From Minisyncoccota bacterium (GTDB lineage: Bacteria; Patescibacteriota; Minisyncoccia; Phycocordibacterales; Phycocordibacteraceae), in contig JAQVIY010000005.1 in the NCBI GenBank assembly GCA_028695415.1, positions 1 to 56,854 of the forward strand: DNA of 56,854 bases, read 5' to 3'. This document shows, piece after piece, positions 7,381 to 16,724 of this stretch (position 1 is the stretch's first letter; every line of letters begins with the position of its first letter). The notes beneath the pieces are model-generated. The model was not told where the DNA came from, did no database searches, and saw only the letters and a list, made by a program, of their open reading frames with translations. The translations under genes and the position numbers were made by a program.

Positions 7381-9099
7381 ATGTCTGACCTCTATCTCGC
7401 CGCAACGGTCATAGGCATCGTCTATGTGTGCGTCGTTGCCTATCGCGAATTCAAGAACGGCACAGCCTCCATCGACTTTATCGCGTTCCTCGCGCTCGCG
7501 CTTTCGCTCACTACCGGTGAGTATCTCGCCGGCACGGTTATCGCCTTCATGTATATCGGCGGTGAAGCGCTCGAAGCGTATGCCGGCCGGCGGGCTCAAG
7601 CATCGCTTGCAGCGCTTCTTGAGCGCATCCCGAAAAACGCACTCGTGAAGGGCGAAGGTGGCGCGACACGCGAGGTCCCGCTCACCGAGGTGAGAGCCGG
7701 CACGATTATCATCGTGCGCGGCGGCGAGCTCGTGCCGCTCGACGGCCTCCTCTTCTCACCTCGAGCTGTCTTGAACCTCGCCAATCTCACTGGCGAGCCG
7801 CTGCCGGAGACTGTCTCACAGGGAGCGGTCGTGAAGAGCGGAAGCGTGAACGCAGGTGAGGCGTTCGAGCTCGAGGTCGTGGGCACTCTCGCGACCTCCA
7901 CCTATGCAAAAATAGTTGACCTTGTGCGCGACGCTCAAAAACATCAAGCGCCCTTCGTACGCCTCACGACCGCCGCGAACCTGCCCTTCACCATCCTGAC
8001 GCTCGTCATCTCGGGCGGCGCTTACCTCCTTACGGGCGATCTCGCGCGCGTGCTCGCCGTGCTGGTCATCGCGACCCCCTGCCCGCTCATCATCGCGGCA
8101 CCGGTCGCCTTTATCGGCGGACTCTCGCGAGCTGCGGGCAAGAACATCATCGTAAAGACGCCTGCTACGCTCGAATCCCTCTCGAGCATCACGACCATCT
8201 TTTTCGATAAGACCGGAACACTGACGCTCGGTACGCCGCAACTCACCAGTATCGTGCTCAAGGCGGCGTATATGACCGAAACCGAAGCGCTTTCGCTCGC
8301 CGCCGCGCTCGAGTTCCATTCTATCCATCCGCTCGCGCGCACAATCGTCGCGACGGCAAAAGAGCGCGGTTTGAACCCGGCGCCCGCGAAGCAAGCACAC
8401 GAAACGCTCGGCACCGGCGTGAGCGGTACGGTTGACGGCCGATATCTCACGCTCGAACAGGCGCCGGAAGGCGATCATAAAGAAGGGGGCATCTCGCTCC
8501 TCCTTACCGCCGACGGCAATCCGCTCGCCATCTTCCACTTCAGCGACGTACTCAAAGATAATGCGAAGAAATTCCTGACCGCTCTTACGCGCGAAGGCTA
8601 CAAAGTCGCGATACTGACCGGTGATCGTAAAGACCATGCCGAGGCGATATTCGCGGGACTACCGCTCAATGTCTGCGCTGATTGCACGCCCGAAGAGAAA
8701 TACCGCCTTGTTGATGAATCGAAAAAGCGCGGGGAGAAGGTTGCGATGGTTGGTGACGGATTGAACGATGCCCCCGCGCTCGCGAAGGCGCATGTCGGTA
8801 TCGTGTTCTCGGGCACCGAGAACAGTGCCTCCATCGAGGCGGCGCACGTCGCCATCCTTGGGCATGATGTTCTGCTTATCGGTGAGCTTTTCGCTCTCTC
8901 GAAGCGTTCGATGCACATCGCACGACAGAGCGTTTACACCGGCATCGGCCTCTCGACCGTTGGTATGCTCGCCGCCGCGCTCGGATACATCGTGCCGGTC
9001 GAAGGCGCTATTATTCAAGAAGCTATCGATGTCACCGTCATACTGAACGCTCTTCGCGCCGCCTTCGCGCCGCGCACGCAAATCCCCACTTCGAAATAA
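7381..9099 (+). CDS. P1B-type heavy-metal-transporting ATPase
   Basis: This 572-residue P-type ATPase has the phosphorylation motif DKTGTLT (Asp near residue 276), the TGEPLP actuator loop, an HP motif in FHSIHPLA and MVGDGLNDAPALA. The metal motif in the membrane reads TPCPL instead of the common CPC. There is no N-terminal HMA or His-rich domain, so the protein is shorter than CopA or ZntA and the cargo metal is uncertain. TATACT at 7363-7368 lies 12 nt before ATG 7381; an upstream in-frame ATG at 7348 would precede that promoter. Confidence 0.88.
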   Translation: MSDLYLAATVIGIVYVCVVAYREFKNGTASIDFIAFLALALSLTTGEYLAGTVIAFMYIGGEALEAYAGRRAQASLAALLERIPKNALVKGEGGATREVPLTEVRAGTIIIVRGGELVPLDGLLFSPRAVLNLANLTGEPLPETVSQGAVVKSGSVNAGEAFELEVVGTLATSTYAKIVDLVRDAQKHQAPFVRLTTAANLPFTILTLVISGGAYLLTGDLARVLAVLVIATPCPLIIAAPVAFIGGLSRAAGKNIIVKTPATLESLSSITTIFFDKTGTLTLGTPQLTSIVLKAAYMTETEALSLAAALEFHSIHPLARTIVATAKERGLNPAPAKQAHETLGTGVSGTVDGRYLTLEQAPEGDHKEGGISLLLTADGNPLAIFHFSDVLKDNAKKFLTALTREGYKVAILTGDRKDHAEAIFAGLPLNVCADCTPEEKYRLVDESKKRGEKVAMVGDGLNDAPALAKAHVGIVFSGTENSASIEAAHVAILGHDVLLIGELFALSKRSMHIARQSVYTGIGLSTVGMLAAALGYIVPVEGAIIQEAIDVTVILNALRAAFAPRTQIPTSK

Positions 9100-9154
9100 T
9101 CGCGCACTACAACGCGCCGACGAATGGTATTGTGAAGAAGTACCTTATTTTTAT

Positions 9155-10309
9155 ATGAGTTTTTCTTTTTTCGTGAATATCGTCGCGTTGCTCTTTTCTT
9201 TCTTCGTCGCCGGAGCTCTTCTTGGCGCGTTCTTTTCTCAATCGATTCGCGAACAATTAGCGAGAGCACTCCATCTCGAGCGGCTCCTGCTCGATAAATC
9301 AGAGCACAATCCCATACTGCGCCCCGGAAATCACCCGTGGACCGCTGAAGCGGTGTTGAATCCGGCGGCGACGATACTTAGCGGACGCACGCACCTTGTG
9401 TACCGCGCGATAGGTATGGACGGCGTCTCGCGTCTCGGCTACGCCTCGAGTCCCGATGGCATTACGTTCAATGAACGGCTCCCTTACCCGATCTATGTCG
9501 CCGACTCGTCGAGCTCGCTCCCGAAGAATCTTCGCCGGTATTCTCCGATGATGTACCCCTCGGGCGGGAGCTGGGGCGGCTGTGAGGATCCGCGCATGGT
9601 GGTTATTGAAGGGCGCGTATACGTTACCTTCAACATGTTCCAGAACTGGATGCTTCGCGTCGGCGTCATCTCGATGAGCGTCGACGACTTCCTCGCCAAG
9701 CGCTTTTATAAGTGGGAGAAGCCAATCGTGCTCTCGCACGGCACGCGCGACAAGAATTGGGTGCTCTTCCCCGAGAAGATTGGCGGGCGATTCGCCATAC
9801 TTCACAGCATAATCGGCGAGGATGACTACCATGTACGCGTCGAATATGCCGACTCTCTAGAAGAGGTCGCCGAACGCGACTTCAAGAGCCCCGACCCGCA
9901 GAAAGTACCCGACAAACGCATCGCGTGGCATGTGCATACGCGAAGTGCCGGCCCGCCGCCTATCAAGACCGAGAAGGGTTGGCTGGTTTTCTATCACGCG
10001 AATGACGCGGCAGAGGGTCATCGCTATAAGCTCGGTGCGATGCTCCTCGACATCACCGACCCGACCAAGGTGCTCTACCGCGCCGTGACTCCCGTCCTCG
10101 TTCCTGACGAGCACTACGAGAACGACGGCAAGCCCGGCATCGTGTACGCCGGCGGTGCCGTCGTACAGAACGGCAACCTGTATGTGTATTACGGCGGTGC
10201 CGACAAGGTCGTCTGTGTTGCGACGACGCCGCTCACCTCATTCCTCGACGAGCTTGTGCGCGGCAAAGAACCGGAGCTCGTCGAAGTAGATTTCGCGCAA
10301 GAATCCTGA
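9155..10309 (+). CDS. GH130-family beta-mannoside phosphorylase-like protein with N-terminal anchor
   Basis: An N-terminal transmembrane segment (FFVNIVALLFSFFVAGALLG) is followed by one five-bladed GH130-like propeller: NPILRPGNHPWTAEAVLNPAA, YRAIGMDG, CEDPRMV, and the W-H-x-H-T-R and PPIKTEKGWLVFYHA stretches. GH130 enzymes phosphorolyse beta-mannosides to mannose-1-phosphate. The paralogue starts 1 nt after the stop, and a phosphomannomutase-like gene follows it, which supports that chemistry. The anchor suggests membrane attachment; its side is not known. Confidence 0.8.
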   Translation: MSFSFFVNIVALLFSFFVAGALLGAFFSQSIREQLARALHLERLLLDKSEHNPILRPGNHPWTAEAVLNPAATILSGRTHLVYRAIGMDGVSRLGYASSPDGITFNERLPYPIYVADSSSSLPKNLRRYSPMMYPSGGSWGGCEDPRMVVIEGRVYVTFNMFQNWMLRVGVISMSVDDFLAKRFYKWEKPIVLSHGTRDKNWVLFPEKIGGRFAILHSIIGEDDYHVRVEYADSLEEVAERDFKSPDPQKVPDKRIAWHVHTRSAGPPPIKTEKGWLVFYHANDAAEGHRYKLGAMLLDITDPTKVLYRAVTPVLVPDEHYENDGKPGIVYAGGAVVQNGNLYVYYGGADKVVCVATTPLTSFLDELVRGKEPELVEVDFAQES

Positions 10310-10310
10310 T

Positions 10311-12209
10311 ATGTTTGTCATCCGCCGAGAACCTGATAACCCGATACTCTCGCCTCGTCGCGAGTACCCCTGGGAGGCGCTCGCCACGTACAACCCTTCG
10401 GTTATTCGCGAAGAGAATGGGTGGCGCATGTATTACCGCGCACTCGCGAATCCTGCCGCGCTCGTTTCACCCTTCGCCGGACAGTCTTCTATCGGCGAAG
10501 CGTTCTCTGAAGACGGCGTGCATTTCCACTCACGCAAGCAAATCATCATTCCCGAAGAAGAGTGGGAGCAGTTCGGTTGCGAAGACCCGCGCGCAACCGT
10601 CTTCGAAGGCGCGACCTATCTCTCGTACACCGCGCTCGGCGGGTTCCCCTTCTCGAAAGACAACATAAAGGTCGCCATCGCAGTCGCGCGCGGTACCGAC
10701 GGCTTCACCGAACGTCACCTCGTCACCCCGTTCAACGCAAAAGCGTTTGCACTCTTCCCCGAACGCGTGAACGGCAAGGTCGCCGCCCTCCTCTCGGTAC
10801 ATACCGATGAACCGCCAGCCGAGATATGCCTCGCACTCGCCGATCGCGTTGAGGACTTCTGGTCGCCAGAGTACTGGCAGAGTTGGTATGCCGATTGGCA
10901 ATCGCATCGGCTCCCCTTCCGCCGTAATAATAATGACCACGTCGAGGTCGGCAGTCCGCCCATCCGCACCAAACACGGCTGGCTTATGTTTTATTCGTAT
11001 ATTGAGAATTATTTCAGCGGTGAACGTGTCTTTTCGATTGAAGCGGCGCTTCTCGACCTCGAGGACCCGTCGAAAATAATAAACCGCACCGAATCCATCC
11101 TCGTGCCTGAGGAATTTTATGAGCAATATGGCCTGGTACCCGACATCGTTTTCCCGACAAGCGCGACTCTCGGAAATAACGGGGAACTCGATATCTGGTA
11201 CGGTGCTGCTGACACCATCTGCGCGAAAGCATCAGTAAAGCTCCACGACCTGATACGCGCTCTCGACCCCGAGCGTCCAGCGCGCACCTTCACCCGCGCC
11301 AAAGAGAACCCTATCCTCACCGCTCGAAGCGCAGGCTTCGAGAACCGCGCGGTCTTCAATACCGCCTCTATCGAACTCAACGGCTCGATATATCTCCTCT
11401 ATCGCGCAATGAACGAGCTCAACACTTCGAGCATCGGGCTCGCCATATCTAAGGACGGCACCACGATTGACGAGCGGCTTTCTGAGCCGATCTACGTCCC
11501 GCGCGCCGAGTTCGAAATGAAACTCGGAAAATCTGACGGCAACTCCGGCTGTGAAGATCCGCGCATTGTGCGCATTGGCGATAGGCTCTTTATGACCTAT
11601 ACCGCCTACGACGGCGTCCATTCGCCTGCTGGCGCGGTGACGTCTATCAGCGTCGACGACTTCCTCGCACGGCGTTTTGACCAATGGAACACGCCGTTCG
11701 TTCTCACCCCCCCTAATGTCGACGACAAGGATCTGGTTCTCCTGCCGCAAAAAATGGGAGAAAATTATCTCCTCTACCATCGCATCAATAACCGTATCTG
11801 CGCCGACCTTCTGCCCGACCTCTTCTCGGGCAAGCGCGTGAGCCGCTGTATCGAGATTATGGCCCCCAGGCTCGGCATGTGGGACGGAGCAAAGGTCGGG
11901 AGCGCGGCGCCTCCTATCAAGGTTGGGGCTAATTGGCTCATGATCTATCACGGCGTCTCGCGCCACGCGACCTATCGTCTCGGCGCCGCGCTCCTCGACG
12001 CCTCGGGCACCTCGCTCCTTGCGCGCACCGCCGACCCCATCTTCGAGCCAATCGAACCCTATGAACGAGAAGGCGCTATCCAAAATGTTGTCTTCTCCTG
12101 CGGCGCGGTTGTCCGCGGCGATACGCTCTATCTCTATTACGGCGGTGCCGATACGATCATCGGCGTCGCAACCGCATCGCTCGCACACATTCTTGATGCA
12201 CTATCGTGA
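10311..12209 (+). CDS. Tandem double GH130 protein
   Basis: This 632-residue protein has two GH130-like propellers. The first (about 1-320) has NPILSPRREYPWEALATYNPS, FGCEDPRAT and SPPIRTKHGWLMFYSY. The second (about 325-632) has NPILTARSAGFENRAVFNTAS, GCEDPRIV and APPIKVGANWLMIYHG. The repeat implies an internal duplication. There is no membrane segment, unlike the upstream paralogue. It overlaps the next gene by 1 nt (TGATG), so the three genes form an operon. Whether both copies are catalytic is not shown. Confidence 0.82.
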   Translation: MFVIRREPDNPILSPRREYPWEALATYNPSVIREENGWRMYYRALANPAALVSPFAGQSSIGEAFSEDGVHFHSRKQIIIPEEEWEQFGCEDPRATVFEGATYLSYTALGGFPFSKDNIKVAIAVARGTDGFTERHLVTPFNAKAFALFPERVNGKVAALLSVHTDEPPAEICLALADRVEDFWSPEYWQSWYADWQSHRLPFRRNNNDHVEVGSPPIRTKHGWLMFYSYIENYFSGERVFSIEAALLDLEDPSKIINRTESILVPEEFYEQYGLVPDIVFPTSATLGNNGELDIWYGAADTICAKASVKLHDLIRALDPERPARTFTRAKENPILTARSAGFENRAVFNTASIELNGSIYLLYRAMNELNTSSIGLAISKDGTTIDERLSEPIYVPRAEFEMKLGKSDGNSGCEDPRIVRIGDRLFMTYTAYDGVHSPAGAVTSISVDDFLARRFDQWNTPFVLTPPNVDDKDLVLLPQKMGENYLLYHRINNRICADLLPDLFSGKRVSRCIEIMAPRLGMWDGAKVGSAAPPIKVGANWLMIYHGVSRHATYRLGAALLDASGTSLLARTADPIFEPIEPYEREGAIQNVVFSCGAVVRGDTLYLYYGGADTIIGVATASLAHILDALS

Positions 12210-12955
12210 TGAACAAACTCATTATTTTTGACCTCGACGGTACGCTCACCGAGAGCAAGCAGCCGCTTACGGCGACGATGGCGCTCCTCCTCTCGCAGCT
12301 TCTCTCGAAAACGCCCGTCGCTATCATATCCGGCGGTGCATTCTCTCAGTTTCTGAAACAGGTAATCGCGCTGCTCCCGGTAAGCGCGAACCTTGCCAAT
12401 CTTTATATTCTCCCCACATCGGGCGCGGCGCTCTATGAATATCGCAACGACGGTTGGGAAAAGATTTACGAGGAACGCCTTTCAGAAAAAGATAAAGACA
12501 CCATTGAGACGGCGATGCTCGAAGCAGCGAAAGAAACCGGCACTATCAACTGGAGCGACCAATCATGGGGCGAGCGTATCGAATATCGCGGCGGACAGGT
12601 GACGATGTCGGCGCTCGGCCAGCAGGCGCCCATTGTGCTCAAGAAGGCGTGGGATCCCAACCATGCGAAGCGGCACAAGCTCCAGGAGGCACTCGCGACG
12701 CGTCTCTCCGGTTTCTCGGTCGGCATTGGCGGCGCAACGTCTATCGATGTATCAAAGCGCGGCGTCGACAAGGCATACGGGCTCCGCAAACTCTGTGAAA
12801 GGCTTGGGCTCAAAGAATCAGACGCGCTCTACGTAGGCGACGAACTTGAAAAAGGCGGCAATGACGAAGCGGTATACAAAACAGAAGCCCACACCAAAGC
12901 GGTCAAAGACCCGCTTGAGACCGAACGATATATCAAATCTCTTCTCAACGCATAA
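12209..12955 (+). CDS. HAD-superfamily phosphomannomutase-like protein (eukaryotic PMM type)
   Basis: A 248-residue HAD protein: FDLDGTLTES at the N-terminus, the cap region with IEYRGGQVTMSALGQQA, then GGATSIDVSKRGVDKAYGL and YVGDE. The IDVSKRGVDK segment matches the signature of PMM/sucrose-phosphate-phosphatase type HAD-IIB enzymes. It would interconvert mannose-1-phosphate and mannose-6-phosphate, the logical next step after GH130 phosphorolysis. The ATG at 12209 overlaps the preceding stop. It ends 11 nt inside the convergent helicase gene. Confidence 0.75.
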   Translation: MNKLIIFDLDGTLTESKQPLTATMALLLSQLLSKTPVAIISGGAFSQFLKQVIALLPVSANLANLYILPTSGAALYEYRNDGWEKIYEERLSEKDKDTIETAMLEAAKETGTINWSDQSWGERIEYRGGQVTMSALGQQAPIVLKKAWDPNHAKRHKLQEALATRLSGFSVGIGGATSIDVSKRGVDKAYGLRKLCERLGLKESDALYVGDELEKGGNDEAVYKTEAHTKAVKDPLETERYIKSLLNA

Positions 12956-14630
12956 GCCGCACCAAACGAATAGTCTCGAACGAGTAGCGGCCGCCGAGCG
13001 CATGAAAGACAGGCGAAAGCTTATCCCCGGCGGTACCAGCGAGCGCTTCATGAATTTCGAGAGCAGCGTCGAGCGGCACGAGGTGCGCAAAATCACCGCG
13101 AGTGAGCTTCCCTGCCTCGGCAAGCTCTTCCAGGTGATGCACGATGGTTGAAGCGACGAGCCCGCGCGCCTTCGCCGCATCTTTCAGGCTCTTCGTGTCG
13201 CGTACCGTTTGGAGCGTCTCTGCCAATCTCCCCGGCAATGCTCCTGCTCCTTTTGCATTTTTCTTGCCGTTTGCTATCCGCTCCTTGCCCAGCGCAGCGT
13301 CGGTCATCCATGCGCCACCCATCGCTTTGACGAATTGCTTTTGCATCTCCACCTTCTCTTTCTCGGACATCGAGACAAACGCCTCACGCGCCGCTTCTGA
13401 GGCCGCGCGGAAGTCCCGATCTTTTTCCAAAATCTCCGGATGCACTTCAAGCGCACGCTCGTTGAGCCCGGTGAGATACACGCCGGAGAGTCTCCGTACG
13501 CGTGAGAGCGCGACGTACCCCTGTCCGTATTCAAATGCCTTCGATAAATCCATGACGGCCGCATCCATGCTCATTCCTTGGCTCTTGTGCACCGTCATCG
13601 CGTAGGCGAGCCGGAGCGGTATCTGGCTGACGCTCGCCTTCACCTTGCCCTGATCTTCGAGCTGCCACTCCATCGGCTCGGTCGTGATTCGCAAACCGTC
13701 TGCGGTCTTCACTATCGGCATATCGTCAGCACCCCACCCGACCACGTGCCCGAGCGTGCCGTTGACGAACCGCCCCTGCGGGGAGTTCTTGGTGAACATC
13801 ACCGTCGCACCCTCCTTGAGCTCCAGTGTCTCGGGCGAGAGGCACCCGCGCTTCAACCCCTCGACGAGCATATCCTTGCCCTTTGATTTCATCGTGAACT
13901 TCTTCGCCTTGCCCGCGAGCTTCGCAAGCTCGCTCGCGTTGATACGATCCACGTCGGCGTTATGCGAGAAGAGTTTCGGCACCTCGCTTTCGCCCGGCAT
14001 CTCCGACGACTCTACTCGCCTCCTCATGAGGTGTTCATAGTGCAGTTCCTCAACTTCGCCCCTCCGTATCGCCGAAAGCACGCCGAGGAACTCGCTGTCG
14101 TCCTGTCGGTATTGCTCGGTCAGGTAGCAAGTGATGAGGTTCAAATCGCGCCAAACGGGTGACGTGTAGGCGAAGCCGACGTCTCGGCTTCTTGAGACGG
14201 GCGGCAGCTGGAAGAAGTCCCCGACGAGTATCACCGTGAGCCCGCCGAAGGGCGAGTCCACGCGACGCACCTCGCGACACACCGCGTCAGCACTCTCGAA
14301 GGTCGCCGCCGAGAGCATCGAAATCTCTTCAATGATGAGCACCTTCGCTTTCGCGATACGCTTCGCGACATGCTCTTTAGTCGCGATGCGATCCACGTCG
14401 GCCTTCGAGAGCGATTCGGCTATGCCGATACCGCTCCAGGAGTGGAGCGTCATGCCCGCAACATGCGTTGCGGCAATACCGGTCGCGGCGGTAATTGAGG
14501 GCTCGATGCCCGAAGCGCGCAGCCAACTGATGAACTCGTTTATGGTGTGTGTCTTCCCGCTTCCGGGCTCGCCGGTAAGGTAGACGTTCGCACCGGTCTT
14601 GAGTATCGTGAGCGCTTCAGCCTGAGTCAT
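12945..14630 (-). CDS. Pif1-like superfamily 1 DNA helicase with C-terminal HTH
   Basis: A 561-residue helicase: Walker A GEPGSGKTHTI, ATGIAATHVAGMTLHSW, Walker B LIIEEISML, GDFFQLPPV, EQYRQDD, and MTVHKSQGMSMDAAVMDLS, which is the Pif1/RecD motif set. The last 100 residues (KSLKDAAKARGLVASTI...) look like the helix-turn-helix tail found on some RecQ and Pif1 proteins. Likely role: 5'-3' unwinding in repair or replication. TACAGT ends 6 nt before the ATG at 14630, so it can be transcribed apart from the ABC genes 17 nt upstream. Confidence 0.88.
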   Translation of the reverse strand: MTQAEALTILKTGANVYLTGEPGSGKTHTINEFISWLRASGIEPSITAATGIAATHVAGMTLHSWSGIGIAESLSKADVDRIATKEHVAKRIAKAKVLIIEEISMLSAATFESADAVCREVRRVDSPFGGLTVILVGDFFQLPPVSRSRDVGFAYTSPVWRDLNLITCYLTEQYRQDDSEFLGVLSAIRRGEVEELHYEHLMRRRVESSEMPGESEVPKLFSHNADVDRINASELAKLAGKAKKFTMKSKGKDMLVEGLKRGCLSPETLELKEGATVMFTKNSPQGRFVNGTLGHVVGWGADDMPIVKTADGLRITTEPMEWQLEDQGKVKASVSQIPLRLAYAMTVHKSQGMSMDAAVMDLSKAFEYGQGYVALSRVRRLSGVYLTGLNERALEVHPEILEKDRDFRAASEAAREAFVSMSEKEKVEMQKQFVKAMGGAWMTDAALGKERIANGKKNAKGAGALPGRLAETLQTVRDTKSLKDAAKARGLVASTIVHHLEELAEAGKLTRGDFAHLVPLDAALEIHEALAGTAGDKLSPVFHALGGRYSFETIRLVRLMR

Positions 14631-14647
14631 TCAGACACTGTACCAGA

Positions 14648-15853
14648 CTATTCGTAGCGGAGCGCTTCGGCGGGCTCAAGCCGAGCCGCAGCACGCGCGG
14701 GCAAGACGCCCGAGACGACGCCGGTGATGAAAGTAATAACCATGATAACGAACAGTTCGAAATAATCGATAGTTGCGAAGCTGAAGAGCCCCGGCGCGCC
14801 CTGACTCGCGGCAGCGAGCCCTATAAGGTAGCTCATCGCGAGCCCGAGGACGACGCCGAAGAATCCTCCCACGAACCCGATGATGCCCGACTCGATAAGA
14901 AAGAGCGACATGATAGCGTCGCGCGATGCGCCGACCGCCTTCATGATGCCAATTTGCTTGGTGCGCTCCAAGACCGAGGTGTACATCGTGTTCATAATGC
15001 CGACCGCGCCGACAAGAAGCGACACGAGCGCAATGATGACGAGCGCGAGCTCAACCGCCCCGACGATAGTACCCACGATAGCCGTCGTCCGTGCAGGCGT
15101 CAGTATCGTAAATTCATTGACCTCTTTCTGTTTCTGTAATTGGAACTGCACCTGACGGGCGACAAGGTCGATGTTCTCACCCGGTCGTATCTTCACGAGT
15201 GCGGTCATCGCGCCCGGTTTCGTCCCCGAGATAAGGTGATAGAGATTCCACGACATATAGAAGGAGCTGTCGTCGGTTTGCTCGCCCATCTTCTCGAATA
15301 TGCCGACGACGCGCAGACGTTTCGATTGCACGATTATTTCGTCACCGACGCGCACCTTGGTTTTGAACAAGTCGTTGGCAGCGAGATACCCGAGCATCAC
15401 TTCGTTGCCATTTTCATCGGTCGCCCACGAGCCGTCAGACATCTTCACCCCGCGAGACGCTTCAAAGACGGGGCGCATTCGATCGAGACGCGAGGAATGC
15501 ACGAACGCTGCCTTCTTTTCGCCTTCGAACTCGGCATTGAGCGTTCCGCCGTCTATCGGCATCGCGAACTGTACGCTCGGCAATTTCTCCAAATCCACAA
15601 TGTCCGAGTAGGCGAATTTCTCTCCGCCGACCATGCCGATCACGATATTCGTGTCCTTCCCGGGGAGAATGATGAGCAAATCGCTCCCAAACATCTGCAG
15701 TTGCTGATTGATGATGTTCCGGAGCCCGCCGGAGAGGGAGAGAATGATGACCACGAGCATAATGCCGATGATGATGCCGATGACCGTGAGCCAGCTGCGC
15801 ATCGGCCGGTAGCGTATCCCTTTGAACGTCAGTGTGAGGAATTCTTTGAACAT
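14648..15853 (-). CDS. MacB/FtsX-type ABC transporter permease
   Basis: This 401-residue protein has one N-terminal transmembrane helix (WLTVIGIIIGIMLVVIILS), a large extracytoplasmic MacB_PCD domain, then three C-terminal helices ending in LPARAAARLEPAEALRYE, the hallmark of FtsX/MacB permeases. The start (MFKEFLTLTFKGIRYRPMRS) is 1 nt after the ATPase stop. With the ATPase and membrane-fusion protein it forms a MacAB-like exporter; no outer-membrane channel gene is present, as expected for a cell without a classical outer membrane. Confidence 0.88.
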   Translation of the reverse strand: MFKEFLTLTFKGIRYRPMRSWLTVIGIIIGIMLVVIILSLSGGLRNIINQQLQMFGSDLLIILPGKDTNIVIGMVGGEKFAYSDIVDLEKLPSVQFAMPIDGGTLNAEFEGEKKAAFVHSSRLDRMRPVFEASRGVKMSDGSWATDENGNEVMLGYLAANDLFKTKVRVGDEIIVQSKRLRVVGIFEKMGEQTDDSSFYMSWNLYHLISGTKPGAMTALVKIRPGENIDLVARQVQFQLQKQKEVNEFTILTPARTTAIVGTIVGAVELALVIIALVSLLVGAVGIMNTMYTSVLERTKQIGIMKAVGASRDAIMSLFLIESGIIGFVGGFFGVVLGLAMSYLIGLAAASQGAPGLFSFATIDYFELFVIMVITFITGVVSGVLPARAAARLEPAEALRYE

Positions 15854-15854
15854 A

Positions 15855-16724
15855 TTATTCGGTATAGGTTTTCGTATGGTACAGGTGGCCCGGAATCGTC
15901 TTCCCGTCTTTGATCGTGATGACTTGGTCGGCACGCTTCGCGATGTCGGCGTCGTGCGTCACGATGATAAGCGTCTTCTTCTCTTTCTTGTTGAGCGCGA
16001 TGAGCATATCGAGTATCTTCTCGCCCGTGACCGAATCGAGATTGCCGGTCGGTTCGTCGCCGATAATGATTTCAGGATCGTTCGCGAGCGCGCGAAGCAG
16101 CGCGACGCGCTGCTGCTCGCCGCCCGAAAGCTCGGCGGGACGATGTTCCCCGCGATTGGCGAGCCCGATGTCGCTGAAGCGCTTCTCGAGATCAGCGCGA
16201 CGCAACCCGTCTCCCTTCTCTGAAAAGATGAGCGGAAGTACGACATTGTCGTACGCGGTGAGCCACGGGATGAGATTGTATTGTTGAAACACGAATCCGA
16301 ATTTCGAAGAACGAAGGACCGTGCGGTCGTCATCGGTCGTTTTGGATATATTTTTCTCGCCGAGATAGAGGCCGCCGCGAGTCGGGCGGTCGAGCATGCC
16401 TATCATATTGAGGAGCGTGCTCTTACCCGAGCCGGAAGCGCCGATGATGACGGCGAAGTCGCCGTCCCAAATATGGATATTGACGGCGCGAAGCACCTGC
16501 GTTTCAACCGAACCATCGTGGAATACCTTCCACAGGTCGTGCAGGTGTATAAGCGGGTCGCCTTTGAATTTCTCGGGATTGCTTTTGAAGCGCTTCGCAC
16601 ACGGCTCGCTGCAGAAATAAAACGTGTCGCCTTGAATCTTGACGGTGAGATACTCCTCAAGATCAGAGAGATCCATTCCGCACACGGGGTCGCGGCGTTC
16701 TTGCTCTTCTTTCTTCATAGGCAT
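15855..16724 (-). CDS. ABC transporter ATPase (LolD/MacB type) with N-terminal YHS domain
   Basis: Residues about 10-50 are a YHS metal-binding domain (RDPVCGMDL, then TFYFCSEPCAKRFKSNPEKF). The rest is a LolD/MacB ATPase: Walker A GASGSGKST, LSGGEQQRVALLRAL signature, Walker B IIIGDEPTGNLDS, and the H-loop VTHD. YHS domains usually sit on copper or zinc ATPases and hydroxylases; on a MacB-type ATPase the domain suggests metal-responsive export (inference). ATG 16724 overlaps the stop of the adaptor gene; GTG 16727 is an alternative. Confidence 0.88.
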   Translation of the reverse strand: MPMKKEEQERRDPVCGMDLSDLEEYLTVKIQGDTFYFCSEPCAKRFKSNPEKFKGDPLIHLHDLWKVFHDGSVETQVLRAVNIHIWDGDFAVIIGASGSGKSTLLNMIGMLDRPTRGGLYLGEKNISKTTDDDRTVLRSSKFGFVFQQYNLIPWLTAYDNVVLPLIFSEKGDGLRRADLEKRFSDIGLANRGEHRPAELSGGEQQRVALLRALANDPEIIIGDEPTGNLDSVTGEKILDMLIALNKKEKKTLIIVTHDADIAKRADQVITIKDGKTIPGHLYHTKTYTE

